Source of the DNA: Guadua angustifolia
Lineage: Eukaryota; Streptophyta; Magnoliopsida; Poales; Poaceae
Direction of reading: 5' to 3'
Length of the DNA stretch: 64,000 bases
Assembly: GCA_036346375.1 (NCBI GenBank)
Contig: CM070504.1
Location: 9,917,890 to 9,981,889, forward strand
In this document: piece after piece, positions 1 through 12,397 of the stretch
How positions within the stretch are numbered: position 1 is the stretch's first letter
How the letters are laid out: each line of letters begins with the position of its first letter
Program-made: the position numbers and the translations under genes
Notes under the pieces: model-generated
Seen by the model: the letters and a program-made list of their open reading frames with translations, nothing else
What the model was told of the DNA's origin: nothing
Databases searched by the model: none

Positions 1-232
1 AGTTTTCTGTATACATCCACTGCAACAACTGCAGGCAAAAGGGCCATTTCTATGGTGATATGCACTCAAAAAATTACATGAATCAGCTACACTCGGTGAG
101 ATCAAGCAGATTAGGACACTTCACACCCAACAAATGTTTACTGCTTTATTACTTGTAGCACAGTCTCCAGCGAGAAAAGGTTGAGGCCGTGTGATGTTAG
201 TGGCGGCCACGAACGTGGCAAGACAAACTGAT

Positions 233-3200
233 CTACAACCGTGTCGGGCTCTGCTTTTGCTTTCGTTGTAGCATATGAGTTTGCAAGCTACACTGTTTAA
301 CCTGTTTTGCAAGTATAAAATTAACACAGTGATCTAAACAACAATATACAATGGTAATATTGAGTAAAAGGATAACAGAGTTTTCCCTACATGTATTGCT
401 GCGACCGAGGACAAGAGATCTCTTGATTGGTCCAACAACATTTGTTCTTGTGTCACAAGTTTGGCAAGCTCAGACACCACAGAGCTTGTTCCCTCCACCT
501 GAATATCAAAGAAATATGTTAGGTGACAGATTACCACAGGAAAATACTAATTGACTCGCAATGAATGTCCATGTAAATGTCAGCTCATTGTTCAAGGCCT
601 TACAGAGCATCAAGTGTAATATAATTACGTTGTATTTTTCACAGAACAGGCAAACAATCCACTGTTGTTAGTTAGCCTACATTCAAATTTGAGAAGAGAA
701 TTTTAGGCTTGTACTATAATACAAAGCAGGCCTGTTTTCCATGGGATGCAATCTTTCTGGACCAATCAATATGTTACAAAAGTTTTCAGATGCTAGTTGT
801 CCATTGGCAGCCAATGTAAGCTAATTAGTTACGAGAAAATGATATCTTATCAGAAAGTTCGAACAGATCTAGACAATATATGTCCCTTTTCTTCCAAATC
901 TACATAGAACAATATGTTCCTTTTCTTCCAATCCATATAGCTGCCCTGCCTTTTATTTTCAGAAAATGGCAAGAGTGACCCTGGTTGAATTGGAACTACA
1001 AAGTTCAGAAGGTACAGCATAGATCCCAGATCCAAAGTTACAGCCCATACTCAAGATAAAGCAGGAACTAGAGGAACAGCCTGTGCCATCCTGACCTTCC
1101 GCACAGCCACATCACATCCATAAAGAAAATGCAAACTAGCTATTGAAAACAAAGGACACCGAGCAGACAAAATCAATAAACTAGTAAACTGTGCATATCC
1201 AGGCGTAGTCCAAAGTTATCTTATACAATACAATAAAAAAAGTTGGAATGAATACAAAATTTTGCATGATCACATAGCAATCCATCAGGGATAGCTTATG
1301 GATCTATTTGCAGACTTGTTGTAATTTAGGCATGAGGATTTTTATTCTTGATAGAATATAAGAAATGTCAAGGAAAAGAAATTTTAATTGAAGCTTTGTA
1401 GGAAGAGAGGATCAATATATGCACCTTTGACAACAAATTACACATCGAGGATGTCATTGTATGCATTACATCCACCGCTGAGTTAACAGCTTCCTTCACA
1501 CCTTGGGCATCAGCCTGCTCAGAGATAAGAAACTTTTAATTTGTGCATATCATGTCAAGCCAGTAAACTGTGATTAGTTGAGAACATGCCTAACCTTTGC
1601 ACCACCAACAACAGGAAGACGGAGAGTGCTAGCCTTCAGTGCTTCAATTGCTGCTGACAAAGAACTTGAATGATGCCTTTCAATACGAGACCACTCTTCT
1701 AGATACGACATCTGACCATGTCAAATGGAAGCACTTAGATATGTAAGCTATGCAAAGTTAATCAGAATTTTGAGTGACTAAAAATCCTAGTGCAAACAAA
1801 ATAAACAGTTAAAACGACCAGATATACCAATCACTTACCTCTCCCTTAAGAATAGCAAACAGCTTGAGTTTTTGTTTTTGAAGCTGGAGTTTGCACCTTT
1901 TGGAACTGGCATTGTCACGCAATTTTGATATTTCTTTCCATGCACTGTGCAGGTTTTTCTGAAGAATAGTGAAATAAGAAACATTAGTTATACATAAAAA
2001 CAGTTCGAGCCTTTTTGATTATAGTGATTGTGCATCTCTATGTTTGCCAATTTTAAGTGTGTATTTTCATTTGTTTCTCATAATACCACACCACATGCAC
2101 CTTGTCTAAGAATGCGGTTACTGGATACCGTTTAGGTTAGCCCCATGAAAGTTACCAAAACACTGCATTGCGAACCTGATCAATTGGTCTTTTTATACAA
2201 GAGAACACCGATTTATCCAGAAAAATGTCAGATACTCAGATGCTGTTGTCAACGACCACATGGACCACATATGAATAGCAAAACTGCAGATCAACATTGG
2301 GACATGACTTGGTACGTTTTCTTTTCTTCCCACCCAAAGGAAAGACACAATTTATCATCTAGCATCAACTTTAACTCATTCGACATTAATATTTGCTTTT
2401 AGAAATATTATCACCTTGTTATTCTAAAATTTAGAAGCCTTATCAAAGTAATCATGGCAATAAATGTCTAGCTGTGACCCATACTTTCAAATAAATAGAA
2501 CCTACTAATTGATGACTGATCAACCAATATTTACTTTTACATATAATACCAATTGCATGACCAGTCTACCTCCACCTTCAACTATGTCCATAACTTAAGT
2601 CCAAAGCAAAATGTTTAATTCAACAGTGTGGCAAACTTGGCAACTAACGATGGACATGAAATTCAGATTTCATCATAGTGTTCTAAATAAAGGTCGTTAA
2701 GGCCTTGTAAACGGCCGTTAAAACAGTAAAAGTCCTTTGCCCGTAACGTTTATGGACATTTCAAGGTTTACTCGTTTATGCGGTTTAACAGCCGTTAACG
2801 TTTAACAGGCCCGTTTTATCAGGCCGTTTATATGGGCAAAATTGCAAGATTGTCATATGACAAGGAACATTATGATATACATGAGATGAATATTAGCTTT
2901 GCTTTTTATTGCCACTTGAATTGTTCATTCATTCAATTATGATTCTTGAATTACATTCACATCATCTCATCTTTTTTTCATGTCACCGCTATGGACAATT
3001 GTTGATAGCCTGGTAGTGCCATTCTATGCATGAAAGAAGATGAATTAGATATATATATCTTAATTTTAAATAGTAAAACCGTTTACAACGCCGCTTACCA
3101 CATAAACATTAAAAGGCAGGGTGACCGTTCATTCACCGTTTACCGTTATTTAGAACATTGTTTCAGCATGCTCAAAGATTGTCCTTTGTCAAGAACCGAA

Positions 3201-5549
3201 GATGGTACCAGGATCTATTTGTCTCAATTGGCCACATTTGATGTATTAGATAGGTTTTCTTTGCAGATCAACTGCTAATCAATGCAACAAAGTTGATTAT
3301 CACTACAATAGGAGTTATCCATGTAATTCCTGATACCGCTGACTTCCCTAGCAACATCTTAACATAGGATCCTTTCATAATCTAGTGTTATGGGTCAAAC
3401 ACTCAAACCAAGGGAGGTCTCCTTGGGTATGAAGTATCGTACCTTCAACATGTAAATCTACATGATGTAGTTTAAAAGGATCAAGCCAATGACTTTTGAA
3501 GTGGTATCTAGGGCAATTTTTTGGAGTAAATAAAACAATCAAGAGGAAATGTGTGGACACAATCAGATCATACAGTTTCAAGCTACTTGATGTTATCCAA
3601 GTGCAAAAACTACTAATGTATGTCTATTTTTAGATGACACCCTAAATGGCAATTGCAAACCCAATAAATGCACCACAAGCATCAATCCCTAACCCTGCAG
3701 TGCAATTTCCGTGCTCTTAACTTGTAAAACAATTTACGGAACTTGTATGTGAACTATAGCCTATTGAACATCGGTAGCTATCAGTTGAAGATCCATAGTT
3801 GGCCATTTTTGTTGGCATTAAGTATTTCTTGAAACCCATTCCTAGCAGATTAATGAGCAAATTATCAGTAGCCCCAAAAGTTCCTCTTAGTGCATACTTG
3901 CATGCAATGCTACATAATCCACTCCAATTTCTCAATGCAATTACTTTCAGCAACTAAACACTATCCTGAAAATAAAACAGCTAGCCAGTCCCAACAGTCT
4001 TAGTGGTCAGCAAATGCCAACTTCTCAGGCTACTACAGTCTTCTTAAGCCCTGTGATAGCTAGCAAAAAATGGAAAATTTTGCATTCTTTCCTGTTAACA
4101 ATCTCATCTGTGTGATATAGTTAATACTCTTACCTTCCATATGATTTATAATTCCTTTGCAATCAAGCAAGTAATAAACGGAATGTGCAACTACAAATCA
4201 CTGATACCGATACCCATATGTATCACAGATTTAAAGCTCAGAAATTTAAGCGAACAACCATCTTAACAAGAGTGATCATGTTAACTTGTGGAACACTAGC
4301 TGTAAGATATATAAAGTGAAATTTAAGAGTAAACCTACTACTAACAACAAGCTATCACAACATTGAAAAGAAAATATTTGGGAAAGTTAAATAACTTCAA
4401 AATTCATATGTTAACATTATTTACCTCGGCAGTGAAGCTCTGCACCAGAAGCGCTGCATCTGTACGAGCATTGATACACCGCCACTGCAAATGCCGGTTG
4501 TCCAGAAGTCGCAACCTGTGTGCCTCCTCAATTCTGTTCTCCCCCTTCTTCGCCCTCCTCACCTCTGCGGCAAAGCTAATGATAGATGGTGCATTTGCTG
4601 GCGCCTGCACTATATGCCCATTTGGTGATGCCTCCCCGCTTCCTCGCCCTCTTGATGGGCTTGGCATCCCCCTGCTTCCTCGGCTTGGAGATGGGGACCG
4701 GGCAGGCAGCCTCGGTGACATTGGACAGTCCGAGAATGATCTCCGGCCGGAGGACGATGGTAGCGGCAGCCCTGGCTCTGGAAGCCGGCGTAGGCGGCTG
4801 TTGGTTTCCTGCCAGAACCTTGCCGGCACGCTGATGCCACGGCGCGGGGGATCACCGGCGCCCGAGTTGCTACCGGATGAGACGCTGTCGGTGTCGGAGG
4901 AGGCAGAGAGGTCGGGGGCGGCGGCGGCGGCCGGGTCTGAGGGGGAGAGGGAGGTGGTGGAGTCGAAGGCCATAGACCGGCGGAGGAGGTGAACGGCGGC
5001 AAGGATGGAGTCCTTGCGGTCCAGGCTGCAGTCGAGGCTGCGGGCGAGAGGGTCTGACGCCTTCGGCTTCGCCGCGGGCCATCGGTGCTGCGGTCGCGCG
5101 TTCTCGGCCTCCGGCACGGAGGACACGCTCTTCCGCCGCTCCAGCGTGGGTCCCCGCCGCGCGGAGGGGGAGGACGGCGACGCGGCCCGCGGCGCGCGTG
5201 ACGTCTGGTAGAAGAAGGACCCCCCCTGGAACGACACCGAGAGGCTCCGCATCGTGGTCGCCGTCACCGTCGCCGCAGCGGGGGTGGGCGATGTGGAGTG
5301 CTGCGGCGGGGGAGTGGAGGAGCGGACGCGCTGCGCCGAGAGGGAGCGGCGCGACGACGACGTGGAGGAGGTCGGCGACGCGGCGGCGGAGAGGTAGCGG
5401 GACGAGACCGGCTTGCTGGACCGCGCGGGGCGTCGGGACGCGGGGGAGTTGGGCTTGTCGAGGGCCGGCGTGAGCGGCGGGCGCGCGGGGTGGGCCGGAT
5501 CTGGCACGGTGGCCGCTGCCGCGGCAGCCACCATGCCGTGCCGCGGCAA
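233..5549 (-). CDS. QWRF-motif (DUF566) microtubule-associated protein, 6 exons
   Basis: Exons on the minus strand, all joining in phase 0: 5549-4425, 1958-1839, 1711-1595, 1514-1425, 498-391 and 301-233, giving 542 residues. All introns are GT-AG. Exon 1 encodes a long basic, Ser/Pro/Ala-rich, low-complexity N-terminal region and ends with the signature block (LQWRC at about residues 354-358). Exons 2-6 encode the helical C-terminal region, with recognisable family blocks such as SAWKEISKLRD, LEEWSRIERHHS, ALKASTLRLPVVGGA and the final QCSLQTHMLQ. The family includes Arabidopsis EDE1, AUG8 and SCO3, which bind microtubules; AUG8 is an augmin subunit acting in spindle and phragmoplast arrays. 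Family membership comes from sequence pattern, and the microtubule role is inferred from relatives. The usual QWRF tetrapeptide reads QWRC here. Intron 1 (2466 bp) contains a TIR element. The ATG at 5549 was chosen because the frame is open and GC-rich from there; a second Met at residue 6 is an alternative start. Confidence 0.93.
2679..3157. mobile_element. TIR element in intron 1 of the QWRF gene
   Basis: A perfect 12-bp terminal inverted repeat (TGTTCTAAATAA at 2679-2690 and its complement at 3146-3157) encloses about 480 bp. The subterminal parts are rich in CCGTTTA/TAAACGG motifs in both orientations, in the manner of hAT-like non-autonomous elements. No convincing target duplication is visible, so the superfamily is a guess. 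There is no open frame of note. Confidence 0.5.
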
Positions 5550-5743
5550 CTTGACGGGGGAGAGATCTAGTTACCCGCTGCGCTCCCGCGGCAATGCAGG
5601 TCCCCGGGGCTCCAGATTCGCCGCTCCCGCTGCTCACGGCAGCGGGCGGCGCCCACCGGATCGACGCGGCGCGCGTGCCTGCCTGCGAGGAGGACGACGA
5701 AGAGGAGCAAACCGGTGATGAAGTGCAGTTACTGCTTGGGGGC

Positions 5744-5765
5744 AGAGAGAGAGAGAGAGAGAGAG
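5744..5765. repeat. (GA)n microsatellite in QWRF 5' leader
   Basis: A run of about 11 GA dinucleotides (CT on the transcribed strand) lies roughly 200 bp upstream of the QWRF start codon. CT-rich leaders are common in grass genes. The flanking 5550-5930 is GC-rich and is the likely 5' UTR and core promoter; no clear TATA box was identified. Confidence 0.75.
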
Positions 5766-5930
5766 CGGGGGAAGGTAGAGGAGGAGAGGAGTGAAGTGGG
5801 GATTTTCTGCGCCCTTTTTTTTTTGTTGCCTTTTTGCTGTTGTTTTACCCGCTTAAGCTGCGTGGCGCGGCCGCCGTCAGCTAGCTTAGCCGCTGGCTGT
5901 CCGTGAAAGAGGAGGGAGAAGAAGCTAGCT

Positions 5931-8608
5931 AGTGTGAAACCTCTACTTTGTTTCTTCTTTTTTTTGGAATGCTCCTTTGAGAATTTTACTGTGGTGAAAA
6001 TGCTGCTGTATTATCGGAACAACAGCCTCTCGGTGGGGTAATAGTAAAAAGGCACGGAGTTCGAACTTAAAAGAAATGGGTGTTTGAGAATATTATCAGC
6101 TTCTGTTTGCCATTGATAGCCGACGTTTAATTCATTAGAGGAGGATAATAATCGTTAATAAAAGGTGCTTTATCTTGTCAATTTGTTAGGTTGGATTCCG
6201 TGTTGGAGTTTTAGCCAATTTTATTATATTTTTTTGTCGAAAATAGTTCAAAGAAGAAGGAGAAGAATGTGATGAGGGTGAAGTGCAAGGGTGAGAAGTA
6301 ATTGAAATGCATTAGAATTTGGCAGTGCTTTCGTTCTCCTCGTGGTTATGCAATCCTTTCTCGTCTTATGCGGTTACAAAGATTTTGGGACGTAAGCTAA
6401 ACAGCCGTTATCCCCTAGTACTTCCTTCCTTCAGTTTAGCATGTTATTGAAAGAATGAAGGACAGTATGTCCTGTTTACATGGTTTAGTTGGCGTTTACT
6501 TGAATTGTTTTTACCCTTTTTATTTGATCTAGTTCGTTTTTTTAAATGACATAGGCCTAGTTCATTTGTGAGGATAAAAAATTGACGTGCACATTGAGAC
6601 GCCCTCTATTATATGAAATGCTGGTATAGAATTTCAGACAAAATTTAGTGACATTTTATTCTCCATCTTGGAATTGACCTATAATATTTTGCTGTCATGC
6701 TTATATAATTGACCTGGCTTTCTACCTCGTATCTTGTAAAAAAAATAGTGTCATATTTTTTAACCATTTCATCAATAGTTGCAAACAATGGGACAAAAAG
6801 TGGCCGAACGTGCAAAATTAATGCAAACAGGAACAAAGAGCTGGTATAAATACCAAGAGCAATAAAATGATGCACCTCAAGCTTGAAAAGACAATAAAAT
6901 CAACAGATTCTTCTTTATCTGTTTCTTGTCTGAACCTAGCAATTTTTTTCTCATTGTTTTTTTTTTCTGAGAGCAAAACAGTTCTCACTGTTAACAAATC
7001 CTCGCTAACAAGCACTCCATAACAATAAAATAATGCTCTATGACTGAAACATTCTAAGCCCTGGAAGACTGTAACAACCTAGCAATCCCCAATATGAATT
7101 TAACCAAAAGCATGAGCTAATCAAGTGGTGGACAAGATTAGCTGAAGGCAGTACGTAGTAGTCAGGGCACGAGTAGGAGATCAATGTCAGTCCGGGCATG
7201 TATGGTTGGACGCCCAGATAGGTTGATTTGATGACGGAGGATGCTTAGATAACGAACAAGATCCAGTACGGACTACAACTTAAACAGTTATACATGGATC
7301 ATTGAATAAAAAATGATGGTTCAGATTTTTTGAGAATACTACTTAAATACACCATGGCTATTTTCACTATATAACAAAAGCACTATTAGGCGATTTGGAC
7401 ATTTGTTGGCTCGATCGAATAGCGCTAAGGACTAAGGACTACTTAAGTTGTAGTTCCTATAATAACTGTAAAGGAACTACTTTTCGAAGATAACACGAGA
7501 GGAGTCCACTTCAAGGCTTTTTTTGAACCACATACACTATGTGGTTTAGTGGTGAACCTGTAATGGCTACTTGAGATCTCAATTCTTGAAACATATTTAG
7601 TTTTCTTCGATTAAACGTCACTATTATTGATTATATATAATCATTAATCACAACCAGAAACTTTATTATTCCCTATAAAAATAACAATATGGATGGGATG
7701 GCTCACCTAGACAACCCCCTAGAAAGCTTCAGTGTAAATCGTGTGACTTACAAAAGCAATTTTCGTGAGAAGGATGACCTAAACGAGACTAACTAGGAAT
7801 ATATGACCGGCCCATAATTATTTTAATGTATAGTTGAATTCTTCTCTTTTGGGCAAAATGATAAAAGTAATGGATGACACGCACCAAAATTAAAAAGCAA
7901 ACAGGGGAAAGTTGCTCTTTCGCTAAAAGAAAGGTACCATGTAAATTTTCTTGTTGGACTTTCTGTACAAAATCTCCAAAAAAAATTTATTGGGTGTACC
8001 AAGAACACCCCTTAAATATGGCTGATGATTATTATTGCATTAACCAAGTCTATTGTAATATGATTGCTTATATGACCCATGAGAGAAAGATCACTCGAGA
8101 AAGTCAGCATATTACCACTAGCCAGTTGGTTGGTTTCTTAATTTATGGCATCAAAACTGGGAAGTGTTATCATGATGCATGACTAGAATGATGATAACTG
8201 TTCTATGTGTATAGTACAAAGAAAACAAAATCAAGAAAGTTAGCTGGTTTCTTCTTGGAATCAATTTGACCTCACTTTGCCTCTGTTGGTAAAAAAGGGG
8301 GAAACTAAGGCAGCTTTAGCACATTTTGAAATATGATGTCCTACTTGGGGAAAATGATGGAACAATTTTCTGGTTAATGGGAACATTACATGATTGCGTC
8401 GATAGCAAATACAAATGGAGGACATGATCCTGTCAATGGAATGCTTTTCGCTGCCATATAATTCTACTTTTCTAATCATTTAAGTGGCCTTCACCAATCA
8501 TAACACTTCCTAAATGGAAGTATGGAACTAATTCTAGAACCGACGCACTTGCTTGCACGTAATAATTAATGCCATTTTCCTCCCTTTGTTTGATTTAGGT
8601 AAACAGTA
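5931..8608. other. Gene-free AT-rich stretch
   Basis: No open frame longer than about 100 codons and no recognisable domain or splice-linked exons on either strand. A small perfect hairpin (ACCACATA / TATGTGGT around 7530-7550) is the only local structure noticed. It is probably upstream sequence of the QWRF gene plus decayed DNA. Confidence 0.5.
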
Positions 8609-8835
8609 CTCCATCCATTCAAATTTATAAGGTTTATTTTTATACTCCTATTTATTTTCTCTCAACCATATACATTTATTCATTATTACCCATATAAAGT
8701 TAATGTTTCTCATCTTCCAAAACAATTAAGTAGGGAGTATCTAAGTCATTTTCTCTCGTATCTTTTTCAATTTCAACACAATCTTAATCCTTATGTAAAG
8801 CCAAAAAAGCGCCTTATATTTTTGAACAGATGGAG
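8609..8835. mobile_element. Stowaway MITE (Tc1/mariner-type)
   Basis: About 227 bp bounded by TA duplications (8607-8608 and 8836-8837). The ends begin CTCCATCCATTCAAATTTATAAGG and close with the imperfect complement ending GATGGAG, which is the Stowaway CTCC...GGAG signature. The interior is AT-rich and non-coding. Confidence 0.85.
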
Positions 8836-9718
8836 TAACTTTTTAACAGCAGCAAAGAACTACACTTTGCATTACTGGCTAGCTTGCTCTAATATCTCCG
8901 ATCCCAATTCCTCGTTCCCTCTGTTATATACGACTCATCTTTCCCATGATAATTATAGTATTACCGCTATGGAGTCCTTCTCAGATGGATGCTGGCCTCG
9001 CCTTTCTTTTCCTAATTGCATGGTTGCTTAGCATCTAACCTTCCTAACTCTTAACCTTCCTAACGCTTTTCTTGAGTGTTGTTCCCATCCTGTGAGAGTG
9101 TGAGGTCCTCAGTACAGGGCCTTAGTAAAACATGTAAACTGGGAGAGAGGATGCCTCCATATCAAGTAACAATAATTTATCCCTAGTAAAGTAACAATAA
9201 CTCAGAAGGTTATTTTAGTCCAGTTATATTGTTGTGTCTGAAAAAAAAAGCTATCTTTTTATAAACAAAAGGTGGATTTGATAAACTTTTTTTTTAAAAA
9301 AAAAAAACTGTTGTCTGGGTTAACCTGGCTTAGCATGCAGAGGGCGTGAAAAGAACATCCTAGGTCAAAAACAAAATCTGCAAAAACATTAGATCTATGC
9401 CAACGAAGCTTCTAACTATTATATACGTCTATATATGCAGATGCAAGATTGTTTTCTTGAGAACCAAAAATGCATGTGCAATTTGTCGGTTGCTTAGTTT
9501 CGTCCAATAAATTGCGCAATGTTGACATTCGGCCAGTTCTCTGGCGACTGATGGTACTTTAAACTACTAAACCTCATCCACGGAGGGGAGGGGGCACACC
9601 AAGTACGGTCATCATTTCGGAACCGCAACCGCGAGGGCGAGGCCGTCTGGTTTCCAGCTTAACAAGCCACATGAGGTCTAAAAGCCAATCACATGTCAAT
9701 GTCTTAGCCAAACTGTTA

Positions 9719-9977
9719 CTCCTTTTCCATCACAAATAGTCATCGTTAGGTTATAAGTGCAGTCAATTTTTTTAAAACGTTGACAGCTAATATCTTTTTA
9801 CATATTTAAATTAGATGCATAAAACTTATATGCGTAAATTTGACTTAAAAAGTATTTTCGCAATATTATAATTATATTAGGTTTTATAAATATATTATAA
9901 TGAAAACCAGCGGTCAAAACTATGTTTTAGAAACTATATTAATATTTAAAGTAACAACTATTTTTAATCGGAGATAG
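9719..9977. mobile_element. Stowaway-like MITE
   Basis: Flanked by TA on both sides. The ends are imperfect inverted repeats (CTCCTTTTCCATCACAAATAGT against the complement of ACTATTTTTAATCGGAGATAG). About 260 bp, AT-rich and non-coding. Confidence 0.6.
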
Positions 9978-10586
9978 TACGAGTGAGTTTGTTCACCGTA
10001 TCATGTGTAGCAGTATAGCATATCACATCGCCCATGTGACTTGTTTTATCACTAACTAAACAGGCAAATGGTAGCATTACTGCACGCTTCATAGGAAGGC
10101 GGACACAGTAGTTTAACTATAGCGGAAGCCTGCTGACGATGTAATTAACGCTCGCATATATTTTTGAGTTGTCCAGAAAAAAATGACACTGAAGATAATG
10201 TCATAGGCAAAGCAGTTGGCTAGAGTTGACTAGTAGTTCAGTTATCTCAACGCTCATAACTCATGAATTAAATTCCAGAAAATAACCACAACGAAAATTC
10301 CACAAAAACCCCTCGTAGCATGTAGTAATCAGTCTCTTTCTGCCAGCAAGAAAAGCAAAGGAACGGCTATAAAAAAAATAGCTACTGTAAATAAGCTTTT
10401 CTGAACCGGGACACCGTACACGTAGTAAATTACCATGGAAAAAATTAAAATGCGTTTAGCAAGCACTACAGCACTATAGTTTCGTGACCTATATATTTAA
10501 GGACTCCCATCCCTAATGAATTAAGCATACGCAGCTCGACAGTATAGCTCAGCAAACTCGGCATTTGCTGTGGTTTCATATATGGT

Positions 10587-10973
10587 AATATATTCTGTGT
10601 AAACCATTTTTACCATAAAAACTCCACAACATTCATATATACAAGTTTTAAAAAAATTTCAAAAAATTTATCATAATTAGCAATGGTGAGATTTTACAAT
10701 CCTGTAAAATTTGAAGACAAACTCAATCATATTTAAAAGACGTAAAAAAGACAAACAGCGAGATGAATATGACTAAATAGTGAAAAGACACTATTTAAGC
10801 TGGATTTATCTTTTTAATATCTTTTAAATGCGATTGAGTTTTGTTTTTAAATTTTATAGGATTATAGAAACTCACCCCCCTACGTATGGTAATTTTTTAA
10901 AAAAATTTCAAAAATTGTATATGTGAATTTTACGGAATTTTTATGGTAAAAAAAGTTTTTATTGGATATATAT
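10587..10973. mobile_element. Long foldback MITE
   Basis: The two halves are near-complete inverted repeats of each other. The left arm (ACCATTTTTACCATAAAAACTCC, then CATATATACAAG) is mirrored on the right near 10905-10960. Inner arms containing AATCCTGTAAAATTT and ACTCAATC are mirrored by AAATTTTATAGGATT and GATTGAGT. Only a short centre (about 10760-10800) is unpaired. Transcription would give a hairpin of nearly 190 bp per arm. The exact ends and family are uncertain. Confidence 0.65.
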
Positions 10974-11405
10974 TGCCCTCATATATTGGTTAGCTCGCAG
11001 ACGTATATGCATCGCAGTCTTGTTCAGGCAACTGGCCCAACCAACGGCGTTAAGCACTCGACACCATAGAGCTAGCAAGCTATTCCCTCCCTCAACGACA
11101 AATTTCTTCTTAACACAAAAACCAAAAAAATATTAGAAATAACTAAATTACCTTTAATTATTATCACTAAGCACTATATTTAATGTATGCGTATAGAGCA
11201 TATAAAGTAAAGATGAATATTTATTAGAGATATAGAAGGAATATCACACTAATTTTATACTAGAATATGAAATACATCTTATATTTATAGATAAGATTAT
11301 TTAGAAAATACGATATATAAACTTGGATAAAATGAGTAGTACAAATACGTTGTGCTTCGTAGTTTGCTTGTCACAATCCGTCAATGCCATGTCATTAATA
11401 CTTTA

Positions 11406-11637
11406 GGGTGTGTTTGGTTACTTGTATCAAGTGGTACATGTATGAGATGGTTCAAGAAAAACATCATCCATGTGTTTGATTGTTTGAATGGAACTATCCC
11501 GTCCTGGACGGTGTGATACAAATTTGAGGAATATTCTCTATAAATATTGAACCATTCCATTTACCTAAAACAATTGAACCAAATAGTATAAAATCATCTC
11601 ATCCTATTCAACCCCATTCCACCAACCATACACACCC
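11406..11637. mobile_element. Tourist-like MITE (PIF/Harbinger)
   Basis: 232 bp with TTA target duplications (11403-11405 and 11638-11640). Terminal inverted repeats begin GGGTGTGTTTGGTT on the left; the right end is the complement of GGGTGTGTATGGTTGG. Non-coding. Confidence 0.85.
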
Positions 11638-12397
11638 TTAACCTTCGATATCTTCTCGTCCTTTCCGTCTCGTTAATCACGGTTTCTTCGCCATAATTAC
11701 GAGCATGTGTTTGTGCTGTGCTGCCTATACTTAATTTATTGATGTGTACCATAATGCAGGGTCAGATCAAGCCAGTGTTAGTCTCCCTATTTCTCGTGAT
11801 GCTGATCTGATCCGTCCGTCCGCTGTATTCACTCTTGACATTAGCCTCGTAATTTATCGTTTCAAAAAATAATAATTACATGGCAACGTACGTATATATT
11901 GGAGTATATATCTAAAGTGAAAAATGAAAAAAAATTCTACTATACACTATATAGTATTTGACAAAGAAAGGAGAAGGGCTTATTTTGCATCGTACGTGCG
12001 GACGCTAGCCATCCGTGACGTACGATAACAATCTCTAATAATCTGCACACACAATTAATATACACGTGTGTGGTTGCTTGACCAACTAAAGTTGCTTAGC
12101 TTAGCTCTCGGCCCGCTATAGTGCCGTATGATAATTGATCAGATATTGAGCGTTGACAGGTCGTATGACAAAACCATGATCACCAGAAAGTTAACTCAAA
12201 TCAGTACGTAGTGCTTTGATTGGTGCCTAGTGCACATACACACGCGGGCGCATGGGTCCAGTCCAACAAGATGTGTCACGCCGAACAAAAATTAGCATGG
12301 AGTCTTCTGATGCTACTCTGCTACCGTTTCCTAACTCATCGATAAAATGTCGAGTCACAATTATACTAGACCCGGGCCAGGAATTAGTTCGGGGGTT

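Larger units (their letters stand above)
8836..12397. other. Gene-free stretch carrying several MITEs
   Basis: No supported gene. The stretch contains the miniature elements at 9719-9977, 10587-10973 and 11406-11637, plus A/T homopolymer tracts near 9240-9310. The remaining DNA shows no homology I recognise. Confidence 0.5.

Noticed and set aside
4363..5906. Several plus-strand open frames of 60-210 codons opposite the QWRF exon
   Set aside because: They are GC-rich antisense shadows of exon 1 without recognisable domains; the minus-strand frame has the family blocks and splice continuity.
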